Assembly: GCA_036346255.1 (NCBI GenBank)
Contig: CM070620.1
Location: 32,547,609 to 32,611,608, forward strand
DNA length: 64,000 nt
Source of the DNA: Ampelocalamus luodianensis
Lineage: Eukaryota; Streptophyta; Magnoliopsida; Poales; Poaceae
Direction: 5' to 3'
A model generated the notes under the pieces. It was not told where the DNA came from. It made no database searches and was given only the letters and a program-made list of their open reading frames with translations. A program made the position numbers and the translations under genes. Shown in pieces: positions 43,723 to 55,792 of this stretch. Each line of letters opens with the position of its first letter. The stretch's first letter is position 1.

Positions 43723-45172
43723 GGGGCCGAGGGGCAGTCGTGGGTGAGATTGTGCATGTGGTGAACGTGGCGGCCGTTGCAGAAACCGACGAATTCATGC
43801 GCAAGAAAGGGGGAAGTTGGGTGGAATAGGGGAGTCTAGATGATGGGGTTTGAATGCCTTAGATTTCGAGAGGAATCATGTAGAAAATCGTGGGATTTCA
43901 AAAGCTTCAGGAGGCTTCTAATGGAGGTCGGCTTGCTGCTCACGTTCTGGACAAGAAAAACTTTGGGGAAGAAAGGGAAGGAAAGAGAAGAATAAAAGAA
44001 TGAGAGAGGTTAAAATCAAATGATGAAAGAAGGAAAGGTGGTAGTGCATTTGGAAAAATTTTGGAAGTTAAGTGTGCTGCCTGTGGAGCACTTTTAGGAT
44101 GGGTGATTAAACGGAAATCTGATTATTTTTTTATTATTATCTTCTTATTTTTTTTTGAAAAAGAGAGAAATGCAAAAATATATTAGACTGAGAAACTAGA
44201 ATGAATATTTTTCTAGAGGTTTAAATTGAGACTAAGAATTTGGATGGGTGAACGGGATGAACTTATCCAACGAACGGGAATATTCGCCCGAGATCGCTTG
44301 GAGAGTTTGGTCGAGATGTTTCAAGGATAAAATAGAGAATAAAATTATAAAACCAAAATAATTTGTTTCAACTCATTTGGAGTTCAGAAACATTTTCTAT
44401 GAATTTTCCAAGTTAAAAGTATTTTCTAGTGTGAAAATAATTCGGTTTAAGGATCAATTTTAAAAAACTATATTTTATAGACTAGAGACAAGTTTGAAAT
44501 CTATTTTAAAATAAATTTAATTTAAAATGAAAAATATCAAAACTAGTTTCACTTGATTTGGAGTTAAAATAAATTAGATATGAATTTTTGAAGTTAAATA
44601 GATTTTCAGCGAGGAAGAAAAAAAATAAAAATGAATTCTTCGGACGGTACGAAGAGCCATGTTCACTGTTCATCATGTACTGTGAAAAGTTACTGTTCAT
44701 GATGTTCGGACGGTCCGAACAATTTTCTTGATTTTCGGATTTAAAAAAACAATAAAACAAATAGATTTTTAGAAAATAGCAAATAAAGTCTAAAAATTCT
44801 AGAAAAATTCATAAAAATTCCTTGAATTATTCTTGACTCAATAAAAATAATTTCAACTTAAATATGTTTTTTTATTTTTGTACAATAATTATTTTTATAT
44901 TCTAAAAAATAAGAAAAACCTTTTTAAATACCAGAAAATTCCAAAAAATAATTAAAATTTTACTTTTCACTTTAAATCCAATAGAATCCCAGAAAACTCC
45001 ATAAATTATCTTTTTGACTTTAAAACCAAGAAATTATATAATTGATTTTTTTAACAAAGAAAACTCTTTTTAAAGTACAGAGAATCTAGAAAATTATTTG
45101 ACAGCTAGAAAATCCAATAAAATAATATCTTTATTAATTTTATTTTGTATGATATGGAACTTTGGGATATTC

Positions 45173-46200
45173 TGGTACGCATGATCAACGCGGTATCTAT
45201 TGCTTACATCAATAATAGCTTGTTTAGAAGTATTTTAATACAGGTATATCTTGATAATTAATGTTAATCGTTGTGGGACTAACATTTTCGATGAGTTGGA
45301 TGAATAAGTTATGTTCCAGGGTAATAAAGACTTTGGATGGCATCATGAGTTGATCATCATCAAGTCAAGGTTCAAGAAGAGGTTGTATCATGTGTTGATG
45401 CATATCAAGATGTCATAGAGGAGATGATTATGAGTTGATCATCAAGTCAAGAGAAGATTCATCATGTTTTTATGGAGGGTTCGTAAATGATGTATCATGG
45501 GTTGATGCATATCAAGACAATGATCCGGACTTGAAGTGAAGATGTGCGTCATCAAACTTCAAGAAGATGCTCAAGACAAAGGTATGACTAGCTAGGGCTA
45601 AGGATGTGTTCCTAGTCTTTTACCAGTCTTGGTGTTTGGTTGAAAGACCGGATTGCTAGTATAGATTTGTCGTACAATTAAGAAAGGTCTTGTCTCGCTT
45701 GCTCTAGCTCTCTGTGGCATGATGCTATTATTTGCGAATGTGTTTTGCAAATAGCTGAGGCTCATACATCTAATCCTTGTAGCATGTGACTATACTTTGT
45801 AAATATATTTTTGCAATGGTTGAAGTCCTTGTACCTACTCCTTGTGGCATGATCTAAGTTTACAAATTGTTGGGATTCATGCTTTATCCCTCGACATAGT
45901 CTAAGATTGCTTGTTGCTATTTTTTTGGACTTAGACCATGGTTGTGACTCTCTGAAGTTCTTGTGCTTTCTGTATTGATCTAATGTGTTTGAGATTATGC
46001 AATCAGGTGGGTTGTGTAGCCCTCTGAATAAGCTTTCAATAAAGTCCAAGATTACTCAATTTCAACGTCGAAGTCAAAAGTTATGACATTTTTTCCGAAT
46101 ATCGTCTGCGCTGAAAATGGCCTGCGGTAGTACCGCCCTTAGAAGAGTGGTACTACCACTGAGAGGTAGTATCGCCCTTAGAAGAGTGGTACTACCATTG
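45173..46200 (+). mobile_element. Second LTR section of D, left of K
   Basis: It includes GGGACTAACATTTTCGATGA, ACTTTGGATGGCATCATGAG and repeated GTTGATGCATATCAAGA phrases, the usual text of SIRE/Maximus-like LTRs. GGTAGTACCGCCCTTAGAAG and a related unit run from 46,130 to the K insertion. Confidence 0.65.
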
Positions 46201-46864
46201 TGTCGGGACCCAAAATTACGATTCTGGAACCCTCTGTGTATAATGCACTAGTCCAGGAGCACGCTAGTGCACACAGTGTCAACATAGGTGAATACCAATC
46301 CACACAAACGATAAATAAGGTAAACGATTAGCTTGAATAATAAATAAGGGTTTTGACCTTATGGTCGAGTTTACACTTATTGAGCCACGCAGGGCAAACA
46401 GAGAATAAAATAGCAGCGGAACAGAAATAACTTCAGCGTAGATCCCATCAATTCACCACAGGCAATCGACTGAGATCCAGACCTTAACGATCAGCAACCT
46501 TCGGCGAACTCCTCCTCGAAAGCAGGCGTAGACTCCTCTTCTGTAGGTTTGGGCGCAAGTTTTAAAACAAGCGTGAGTACACAATGGTACTCGCAAATCA
46601 TACCACAGAATGCAATGTATAGATGCAGGCTTATTCCAAAAGAAAAGGTTTCTGTGGTTCTTTTGCATAAAAGCAATATTTGCAGTTGAATATGAATAAT
46701 AAGTTGAAAGCATAATTCAAAACAAATAGACCATATTAATTTAACATTTTTTTCACAAAGACACAAAGCTAAACAAATTATTTCACATAGCCACATGACT
46801 TACATCACATAACTCTCATCCCAAACATTTTATAAAAACTACCCCTCGTGTGAAATCTCCAAGC

Positions 46865-46945
46865 ATGTCCATGACCGCGGACGCGGCTATTCGAATAGAT
46901 TGATTTAACATTCTGCAGAGGTTGTACACTTTACCCACACGATAC
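46865..46945 (-). promoter_or_regulatory. Conserved palindromic LTR core, copy in K
   Basis: On the minus strand: GTGGGTAAAGTGTACAACC, CTGCAGAATG, CTATTCGAATAG (46,887-46,898), CCGCGTCCGCGG, then CATGGACATG. Both halves of the CCGTG/CACGG stem have changed to CCGCG/CGCGG, so the inverted repeat is kept. Confidence 0.75.
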
Positions 46946-48689
46946 AACTAGTGTTGCAAGCACTAATCATAACAAAACGGTTCAGAAACTTCATCTTAAC
47001 ATTGACACTCCCGATGTGCATAAAACCGCTATACCAACCCAAACGAAGCGCTTTGGCATAACACACTGCTATTTGGGCGGGGACACGGCGAACCGCCCGT
47101 GATCGACTACCTTGTAGTACACACCTCCACCCATAGCCTAACCTACCACCTGAGTAATCAATGCCAAGAATCCATAACCTACTAAGTTAGGCCCGTCCCA
47201 TCAGGCATGTGGTCGTACAGTAAGGCTTAGTTCAATGGCGCACAAAGTTAAATCCTTAATTGACCAAGGCAAGACTTCCATTCTCTAACTATGCCACAAA
47301 GATTATCATTCCCATTCACAAAGTCCACCATATCACTTAGTATCCACCACTTGCCTCAGTCTAAATCCTTTACTACCTAGTTGGTTTTAGTGCAACATAT
47401 GCCATACACAAAGTAATAGCACACAGTACACACAGTTTTACACAAAGTTCTATAGTCACTTAGTCAGATTTAATATTTGCAACTCCAATGAAATGTGAGA
47501 CTCGTAGCATGGCTAAGCAATTGTACTCGCATCTAACCAACCCACGTTGGTGCTATAATATTACCAACTAATAACCAATCTAGGGTGACAAGGAAATATG
47601 ACATACAGGCCAAGGTGTAATTACAAATTGGATAATAACTATGCCCAAAAGCATTTAAATAAATAATTATAGTAGAATGCAATACTTTGAAACAAAGTAA
47701 TTTGAAAACTGGGTTCAAGATGATCAAAGGTATGACTTGCCTTGGTCTTGATCTTGAGGTGCTCATTCTTCTCCAAAATTTCCCGACGTATCGACGTCTA
47801 CTCGCAAACGAAACAAATAAACAAAATAAATAAATAATAGAGGCAAAAAGAACTCCAAAAATTAAATAAAAATCTCAGATAAATAGAGCCCGAATTTAGA
47901 TAAATTTTGGAACTTGAATGGGCTCAATCGGAGTTCGGATGCAAAAGTTATGAGCTCTAGAAGTTTAAATCTAAAAGAAAAACCCTAAATTGGATTTTTC
48001 CAGATTATCCCGAATTATTTTCCTATTGGAAATTCCGGAATATGACATCGGCTGACATCAGCGGAGAACGTTCGGACGGAACGAAAATGAACTAACAGGC
48101 GGGACCCACGAGTTTGTGAGCGGGTGCACCGTGGACCAAGTCCACTTGAGAGATTGAAATGGCTGGGCTTTGGTGTGCCACGCGAGCATCAACATGGACG
48201 CCACGCCTGCGACACCTGGGTTGACACGTCGGTACAAGGGTGACGTGAAGGCTGACTCGACTGGACACGGTGGCTCGCCGACGAGATTTGTCGACCGTAT
48301 ACGACAACGGTGATTCCGGCCACGGTGACGACAACGGAGGGTAGCGTTGGACTCCTCGCAACCTCGCGAATCTGGTGACATGGTTGGATGCTCCCGGCGG
48401 TGACCAAAACTGCGGCGGCGCTCAAGGTTGGCGGCGAAGTGGTGCGGTCGAAAACGACAACGGGGCTACGAGGTTAGCAAGCGAAAGCGGGCGCGTACCA
48501 TGAAGCCCGAGCGGCGCGATGCTAGAACACTGGTCGAAGGCGACGGAGCGTTGACGGCGGCGGCAAAATTGACGAAGAACAGATCGGCGACGAAAAACCC
48601 TAAACTCCAGATTGTGGCGATGCCAGGACTTTAGAGGTGGAGAGGGTTGGGGTAATGAGTCGCGGAGGACCGGGTGACCCTCGGGGAGC

Positions 48690-48697
48690 CTTTTATA
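48690..48697 (-). promoter_or_regulatory. TATA box of LTR K
   Basis: TATAAAAG on the minus strand in the context GGGTATAAAAGGCTCC, equivalent to the box in H. Confidence 0.7.
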
Positions 48698-49382
48698 CCC
48701 GGGGAGCGTGCCGTATTTGGTAGATCCCAAAAGGAGTCCGAGACAACCACGGGTTGGATTTAGAGATAGAGGGGTTTACGAGATATGATTTCAAAAGATT
48801 CGGACGCGGAAGATCAGAAGAGATAAGATGACACGGTTTTGGGAGATCTTTTAGTTGGGACAACGATTTTGTCGGATGGGGCTTGAGCTCCAGTCATGAC
48901 AGTCGAGGGTGACTCGGCGAGGAAGAAGCTGGAGGAAGGAGATGAAGGCGCGGGCCCACCTGGCGGTGAGAGGAGCGAAGGGAGGTGCAGGTTGGGCTGC
49001 GGCGGGAGCAAAGGCCACGCGAGTTGGGCCGGAGGAGAAGGAAATGGGCCAAGGGAGGAGAGATTAGGCCCGGAGGCTTTTATGAGATTTTAATAGCTTT
49101 TCTATTTTATAAAATACCAGAAATCCAAATAAGTAATAGAAAATAGCAAATGAGCTCAGAAAAATTCTAGAAAAATCTAGAAAATATATCTGAGCACATA
49201 GAACCCAAATAAAATAGTTTTGACTATTGTTCAAGTTGGGATTATTCACATTAAATGTTTTTGATTGCAAAGTCCAATATTAAGCTTTTGAATTAAAATC
49301 AAATAAAACCAAATGGTGACTTTTCTCCCTACTAACTATTTAAAAGATTTTTAAGCTCAGAAAATTGGGATGTTACACATTG

Positions 49383-50215
49383 AGAGGTAGTACCGGCCCT
49401 TGTGAGCGCGGTAGTACCGCACCAAACTTTCAACGGCTAGTTTTTGCTAAGTTTCGTCTCTAACGGCTAGTTTTTGTTGCGGGGGCTATAAATACCTCCT
49501 TGGCTAGTTGAGAGACAATTTTTGTCATTCCATTTCACTCACTTAAGCTAGTGTGAGCTTCTCCTCTCAATTGTGCATGTGTTGCACCTTGTGAGCAAGG
49601 AGATAGGTCTCTAGTTATATGTGTTGCATCTAGAGGTGGATTTCGTATCCACTTGAGCTTGTGCATTCGTTGCATGAGGTGAGAGTCAAGCAAGGGGCTT
49701 AGCTTATTATCTTGGTGTTTGTCGACACCTAGACGGCGTGGAGGCGTCATGGTCCGGTGATGTTCTCAAGAAGCTTGTGAGAAGACCTGGCGTGTTGTGA
49801 GTGGTTTGGTGCTTGCCATCACCGGAGTGGAAGAAGAGCAACCCCGAGTGGATCGAGGTGTTTGGCTTAATTTGTGGAGCCAGTCCAATTATCTTGGGCT
49901 TACCTCAACGTGGATTAGGGGAGACCAGTAAGTCTCCGAACACCACGGTAAAATGTCATTGTGTCTTTGTGGTTTGCTCTCTTGCGATTTACTTTGTGCA
50001 ATTTATATTCCTAGAATTAAATTGCTTACATGTCTTTGTATGTTTACTTTCATTATCAATAGTCTTATATTGTTGGTGCATAGTTAAGACTAGTTGATTT
50101 AGGTTTAATTGAGCAAAACTGAATTGATTTACAATTCCGCATAAAACTCGATTTTAGCCAAAAGATTTTAAAACCGCCTATTCACTCTCCTCTAGTCGGC
50201 CTCCTTAATCTTACA
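49383..50215 (+). mobile_element. Last LTR section of D
   Basis: It resumes the GGTAGTACC repeats after K, including the 13-base palindrome GCGGTAGTACCGC (49,408-49,420). It ends CTCTAGTCGGCCTCC...TTACA, two bases before the primer site. A TATA-like GGCTATAAATACC lies near 49,488. No gene is seen. Confidence 0.7.
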
Positions 50216-50217
50216 AG

Positions 50218-50229
50218 TGATATCAGAGC
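50218..50229 (+). promoter_or_regulatory. Primer binding site of D
   Basis: TGATATCAGAGC differs by one G-to-A change from the initiator Met site TGGTATCAGAGC. Confidence 0.8.
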
Positions 50230-50272
50230 TTGGTCTCTCATTTCTTAGATTTAACCGTCTAGAGAGTAAAGG

Positions 50273-50971
50273 ATGACGACTAGTGATATAGTGCACCTCG
50301 GTGAGACACCTTTATTTAATGGCATAAATTATACTTGTTGAAAAATCTACATGTCATGTTATTTTAAGGTCATGAGCCCTAAAATATGGCGGATTGTAGA
50401 TACGGGCTTTTCTCCTCCATCGGATCCTCTTGCTCCAACAATTGAGGAAGAGAAATGCTCACATCTCGACGCTCAAGCAACTAATGCTTTATTTAGTACT
50501 TTGAGTATAGAAATATTCGATGCCATATGCAATCTCAAGAGCGCTCATAAAATGTGAACACAACTTCAAGATAATTATGAAATATCCACCTCAACCAAGG
50601 ATGATTGCATAGAAGAATGGATGTCAGGAGAAAAATACTCAATTTCTAACTCCAACAATGATGAGATCTCAACTCCATGCACATCACTGCACATCACCTC
50701 ATTGCTTTATGGCCAAAGGTAATAAGAAGGTAAATGATGATGATTATAAACCTTCATATAATGAGTTGATGGATATGTTTGAAGAGCTTAATGAATATTT
50801 AGGAAAGGAGAAATCAAAATTCAATGTTTTGAAGAAAGTATATCTCGCTTCAAAATAATTATGAGGAGCTAAAGGATGCTCATGAAAGTCTCCTTCTCAG
50901 TTAGCTAAATAAGTCTAAGGTAGATATAGGCATAACATGTGATTTATTATATGATATACCATGTGTAGTTG
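50273..50971 (+). pseudogene. gag of copia element D, broken by stops and by TatB
   Basis: From the ATG at 50,273 the frame has MTTSDIVHLGETPLFNGINY, then a stop where a Trp is expected (TGA for TGG at about 50,339). It continues with SCYFKVMSPKIWRIVDTG and HLDAQATNALFSTLSIEIFD, typical of copia gag. A second Trp-to-stop change follows near 50,555. A later frame has CFMAKGNKKVNDDDYKPSYN and EELNEYLGKEKSKFNVLKK, the region after the zinc knuckle in this family. The middle part with the knuckle is missing. It ends at the TatB insertion. Confidence 0.75.
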
Positions 50972-50976
50972 CTAAC

Positions 50977-51626
50977 TGTCGACGATCAAGACGTCGATCT
51001 TACGAAAATAGAAAGGAGAAAATGACGTGGGAAATCTCAGGGAATAATGGGACCACTCTTTTATTAATATGAACTGGAATTTACAAGGTATATCCTAAGG
51101 ACTCTGCTTGCCCTCTTGCTAACTCAGAACTATTACACGAATCTATAGCTTGTGCTTTTTGTCTTCCTTCTTCTGTTGCCTTTTTCCTCCCTCCTTGATC
51201 CGCCCAGGTTCCATCTTTAAATAGCCCTCGAAGAGGTGGCAGTTACTTCCGGAGAAGGCGCTGATGCGGCGTTGCGTGCAGTCGAGTCAAGTGACGATTG
51301 ATCTGAGAATCAACCGTTTGGCGGTTATATGTCTATGAAACATATAACCGCACGGAGGTTGTTCAGCGGTGTGTCTTGGATAAGATCGTCGTATGGAATA
51401 TGCACGTGTTCCATTCATCATACGGTAGAGAATATACCTTGGAATCGGTTCTTACCTTCTCGGCGGTTCTCTGGTGAAAGCTTGGCTTGGCCTTCGTCAG
51501 GCGAGGTACCCATTATGTAACCTCTGGAATCTCGACCCGGTGGTCGTGCACCTCAAAGGTTCGACCATGAAGGCGTATGGTCTTTTATATATTAAAGATA
51601 ATATATAAAGGTTTTAATCCTCGTCA
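50977..51626 (-). mobile_element. 3' LTR of TatB (650 bp)
   Basis: On the minus strand it begins TGACGAGGATT at 51,626 and ends ATCGTCGACA at 50,977, matching the ends of TatA's LTR. A TATA-like GCTATTTAAAG is at about 51,221-51,211. It lacks the 49-base hairpin array present in TatA. Confidence 0.8.
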
Positions 51627-51640
51627 CTAGCCCCAAACTT
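51627..51640 (-). promoter_or_regulatory. Polypurine tract of TatB
   Basis: AAGTTTGGGGCTAG directly precedes the LTR start TGACGAGG on the minus strand. Confidence 0.7.
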
Positions 51641-51942
51641 TAAATGAATAGGTCGTGTGAACACCTTTCTTCCGATGAAATCGTATCGGGATGGCGCTTA
51701 TTAAATACAAGGGCATTTGAAGCGGTTTGTATTCACTTTAAAGTTGAGAACTTTGCCTTGGGATTTGAAGAGTTTCGTGTCCGTTGGACTTTTTGGTAAC
51801 TCCTTATTACGGTTTAGGATTTACGAAGCTTATAAAACCCCTTTGTAAACTTAGGGTTTTCACTTCCTCCTTTCTTTCTCATCTTCCGAGTAAAAACTAC
51901 CTCCGACCTCCTTTGCTTTTCTCACCCAAAAAGAACCTAACC

Positions 51943-54720
51943 ATGTCGGACCAAATCACCAACCCAGTGGTTTCAGACCTAAGTGAAAAAATTTGGAGAA
52001 TCTGAGAAGATCGGGATGCTCCCGGCAAGGATGTGATTTCTTGGAGATCCGCGTTTGGGAACATTCCCGAGCGATGAAGATGGAGAAATTCTGTTTTTCT
52101 CGCATATATCGAATGCGGTTTGACTACCAATTCACTCCTTCCTTCCTCAAGTTTTGGAGTATTATGGAGTTGAATTGGTGAATCAACTCCCAATGCCATC
52201 GCCAATCTCGGTATTTTTATCTATCTCTGCGAGCGTACTTGGGGATTCAGGATCTGGATCTATTCAGTACTACTACGGGATGACAAAGTCGGAAAGCGAT
52301 TGGGGCGCTTTGGAGAGTGCACCTTGCGTCTCCATGATGGAAAAGGCGATGAGTACATTTTATGTACTCAAAATCTTCGTGTTAAATCGTGGAAGAAGAG
52401 CTGGTTCTATATGAAGATCACGAAGAAAGACAACCTTTATTATTCAGTAAGAAGGCGGTCGAGAATCGAGATGGCGCTCCTCTGAGAGAAAGAGGAAATG
52501 TAGGAAATGGGCTGAAGCAATCAAGCTTCTTAGTGTCAAAGGTCTAACATCTTGGCATGTGGTGAAGGATTTTCCACGCAGGGTTAGCCTTTGAAGGCCC
52601 GAGCACATAAGATGCTCGGTACATTGGTCGTGATGATCGACCGAGATTCTAAAAATGGTAAGCCATTAACGATTCCGACCAGTTTTCCTATCTCGGTTAA
52701 TTATTTCCGTATCCTTAAATCTTTCATCTTACCTTTACACTCTATCTTCGATGAGATTAGAAGCGGATCAAGATGATCTGCACGAGAGCTTTGGCGATAA
52801 GGCTAGTTTCCTCGGATCTTAGCGGCTATTTCATTGAAGAAAGAATTGAAAGACTTAAGGTAAAAAATATCAACTGCTGTCTTATTGACGTACATATTAT
52901 TTTTGATCGGTATACCATAAACCCTCTTTGATGTGTAGTCAGTTGGGTTGAGAATCAACGAGGCCAGCGAAAGATGTGAGCCATTTGATGATCCAATCTC
53001 CCTTCAACCACCACGGGATGTCGACCCTCGGTGAGGTAACAGAACACAAATAATATTCGGATAAATTATGTTCATCGTCTAACTATCTTTGGTGATGAAT
53101 TTGGCGGTCGTCATACCTTCCAGCAAGGTCACTGAGAACCCTCCAGTGCCTACTGAGGCCACTATTGTGGAGGTAGACGAATCTACATCTACTGACCCGG
53201 CGATCAGGGACCTCGACCAAATGGTCGCGGATATCGCTTCCGATTTCCGATCAGTGGATGTGCAAGATCTAGTCAACCCTACCGGTTTAGAAGCGGTGAA
53301 ATCGGTTGATAAGAAGAGGAAGGCGGTATAGCGAACTTCACTTCGATGCGCTACAAGGGTAAATTCAGAAAAACAACAAGGTATATATATAAAATGAAGA
53401 GGTCGTATTTATACATACCTTGGATCTTCCTTACCTTCTCTCTCTCTCGTTTTAGATCTTCTGGTGTTCCGGTCGTGTCCGACGAGCACCTCGAGAAAAA
53501 GTTCTGAGGTAGAGGTGGTCGTGGAGGCTCGACCGGATACTCCTAAAGCAAAAACTACCGAGGATGAAGTAGCAAAAGAAGCCCCGGCGGTTTGACATCT
53601 GCTCGGGATCCTCTAGTAATCCTTACTCCTTCTCAGGAGGTAGTCATCCCAGAGACCCTCAACGAGTTCCACCTCCTCCAGAAATACTTCTCGAGTTAAC
53701 AAATTTCCTTTTTCTCCCGATTTATCGAGGATAAGGAACTTGATGAAGCACGGGAAAGATATCGGACCATCAAGCCAAGATTGGTCGGATACCATCTTTT
53801 AGAATATAATGATATAGCAATTTGGGTAAGTGTTCTCGACCATCCTTACAACTCTTTGAAAGCTTGCTAAAGAAAGGAATTTTGTTTTGTAGCATTTGGT
53901 GAAAACTATCTTTGTGATCGGAGGGTGACACAAATAATAAAAACTTTGGAGCAAAAACACTCCGATCTGAGAAGTAAGTACATTTCTCTTTTGATCTCCT
54001 AAGGTTTATTATCTTTATTCTCCTTATAGATTATCCTTCTCTTTCTATCATATTTGATAGATTTAGAAAAATTAAAGAAGAGATCAATGCCAAGGAAGCC
54101 CTAAGAATAAAGTGAGGAAGAAAATCGAGTAAAGACCGGTCGATCGAGCATGCGATGACCGAGGCAAAAAGAGGTTTCGACTCTTGTGAGAAGAAAATCA
54201 AAGGTAGCTGGTCGGAGACCTAACCGATATTCCATAACTCCAATTGTAAAGAGTACATTAATTTTGTCTATCTACTCGTGCGAGAAAAAGCGTAGCACTT
54301 GAATGAGCGGAGAAGACCCTCGATTTTGGCGTGGCCAAAGGAAGCTTTTGTATTTGGCCTTGATGAGAAGATCAAGGCTCTTAACAAGATGATCTTCGAT
54401 ATGGGATCGGGATCAAGCTTGCCTTCTTTAGGAGATCCAACGGAAAAGATGGACTACTTTGGTCAACTTTTGGAAGATCTCAAAGGTGCACTCAAAACTA
54501 TGAGGAAAACCATACCCAGGACAATGAAGGAAGCTATTGTGGCTGGAGTTAGTGTTGCTTTAGCAAAACTAAAGGCTTCGATCCTCTGTTAACCTTAAAG
54601 GCTGTGGAAGAGGACTTGTTTGCTCAGAGTGAAGCAACAAAACTTCTCGAGGAAGTAAAACCTCTCGGAGAGAAAGTTGCAGGGGAAATGGAAGTCGGAT
54701 CTCCATCTCATAGCGACTAG
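51943..54720 (+). pseudogene. TatB antisense gene (aORF), broken
   Basis: The gene runs opposite to TatB's pol. A likely start is the ATG at 51,943 (MSDQITNPVVSDLSEKIWRI). Coding pieces follow in shifting frames: the region around 52,015-52,450 with RVKSWKKSWFYMKITKKDN, WHVVKDF at about 52,550, an acidic piece at 53,089-53,331, and 54,299-54,592 with DEKIKALNKMIFDMGSG. Stops and shifts interrupt it, and intron-like AT-rich segments lie between the pieces. The WHVVKDF block is shared with TatA. The product of such antisense genes has no proven function. Confidence 0.6.
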
Positions 54721-55729
54721 TCTGGAGGTCCTAATATGTAAACAGATGTAATATTAGACTATGTAAAATGAAAAACTTACCTTTTGTCAAAGAAGATCCT
54801 GCTTTGTCAATGTTGTTAAATACTCATATATCTCCTAGCCCCCGACTGCTTATGTTAGTAGATGAACGTTACTAAAAGAAAGCGATGAGACCAGAAATTG
54901 AGTAATAACGATGACCATGGTAAGAGTGCTGATAATGTCTATGACAACGATCTAGGGAATACTAGGAAATCATGTGGTCGGAACCATCTGACGATTTCGA
55001 CTAGTCTAGATCTTGTCCATTATCGAAGTACTATGAAATACCACTTGTAGTCGGAAGACATAACAAAGACCGGATTTTGCTGATAAGAAGATATGCATTA
55101 AGAATGTATGCAAGAAATGAAATGAAGAAAAAATGCATTGTTTAGAAATATTCAGATCTGGTCGTACCGAATCTTAAGAACTGAAGATGTGTAAAATATT
55201 TCGCGAAACGTGCTCATACTCAAATCCGACTGGCAGCGAGGATCGTAGGAAAAGGATCGTCACTAGGAAGCTCCTTCCAGTGGGCAGGACCACGTGCAGA
55301 GAGGAGAGACTTCGACTAGGAGGTTTTCTGTGTCCCGACCAGTAGCCAAACTTGAGTAGAACAGAATGTTGAAATAAAATAACAATCTTCAAATTCAAGA
55401 AAGAAACGAAAACCAAGTAAATTGTCTGAGTTGGTACTATTTATACTCGTATGATTCTTTAAGAAAAGAATGTCTGGTCGTGAGTGTGTATCATTGAAGC
55501 AATGATCACGGCTAAAACCAGTGTTATTGGTGACATTTAAGTCAGCAACCATGAGTAGTGGAGATCCTATAGAAGGATTATCGGAGAGAATAAGAGTCTT
55601 CTCCGACCAACTAGCAACGGGAATGGCATACGACCAGATGCAACGAATAATAAGGATAAACAATCATAATGATTGTTTTTAAGGAAAAGCATCTTTATTG
55701 AAAAAAGAATGTAAATGAAATACATGAAA
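54721..55729 (-). other. TatB post-pol region with PPT-like motif and 60-bp repeat
   Basis: The region has the upstream polypurine-like motif AGTCGGGGGCTAGGA (minus strand, 54,846-54,832). It also has one copy of the ~60-bp unit seen three times in TatA (55,258-55,317). The frames at 55,174-55,788 on the minus strand are AT-rich and not recognisable as genes. Confidence 0.55.
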
Positions 55730-55792
55730 TTAAACATAGAACTTACGCAATTGATCAATATTCCAAGAATTAGACAAAACTTGCCCATCGGT
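55730..55792 (-). pseudogene. Last codons of TatB pol
   Basis: On the minus strand, after the LTR L junction, the frame reads GQVLSNSWNIDQLRKFYV and stops at 55,730. It is the displaced end of the integrase at 60,432, interrupted by L. Confidence 0.9.

Larger units (their letters stand above)
40468..45172 (-). mobile_element. Long LTR J (about 4.7 kb) in D
   Basis: On the minus strand the end reads CTCGGATCTTACA at 40,468, and the start near 45,172 reads AATATCCCAAAG, recalling the TGTAACATCCC starts. It has the TATA box at 43,722-43,715, GC-rich zones at about 42.6-43.6 kb, and the palindromic core at 41,133. A segment of about 120 bases is partly repeated (42,110-42,230 and 43,125-43,235), each containing a TGAATTTAGGA phrase and a TTTGGAGTT(C/T)GTATG phrase. 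The GGTAGTACC-bearing sequence lies to its left and resumes at 46,125. No target duplication was found; the upper boundary is uncertain by a few tens of bases. Confidence 0.65.
46201..49377 (-). mobile_element. Solo LTR K (3.2 kb), same family as H
   Basis: The plus strand begins TGTCGGGACCC and ends GGGATGTTACA, flanked by CATTG (46,196-46,200 and 49,378-49,382). It is an inverted relative of H (15,711-19,150), sharing TATA box, GC-rich zone, core and termini. A segment coding by chance for LWYDLRV...CTHAC is preserved in both. No internal retrotransposon sequence remains. The frames at 48,058-48,730 lie in the GC-rich zone and are not convincing genes. Confidence 0.93.
39580..50976 (+). mobile_element. 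Element D: SIRE/Maximus-like copia retrotransposon, truncated
   Basis: LTR sequence interrupted by J and K leads to an LTR end at 50,215, a Met-type primer site and a gag with family motifs, cut at 50,976 by TatB. GGTAGTACC words in the LTR and the CTCTAGTCGGC phrase shortly before the primer site are features I associate with SIRE/Maximus-type copia elements of grasses. The rest of the element should lie beyond TatB, outside the window. Confidence 0.7.

Noticed and set aside
48058..48730. Minus-strand frames of about 100 residues in K
   Set aside because: Located in the GC-rich zone of a solo LTR; not conserved in H.
53613..53795. Small frames on both strands between pieces of the TatB antisense gene
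   Set aside because: Short, in intron-like AT-rich DNA, without recognisable motifs.
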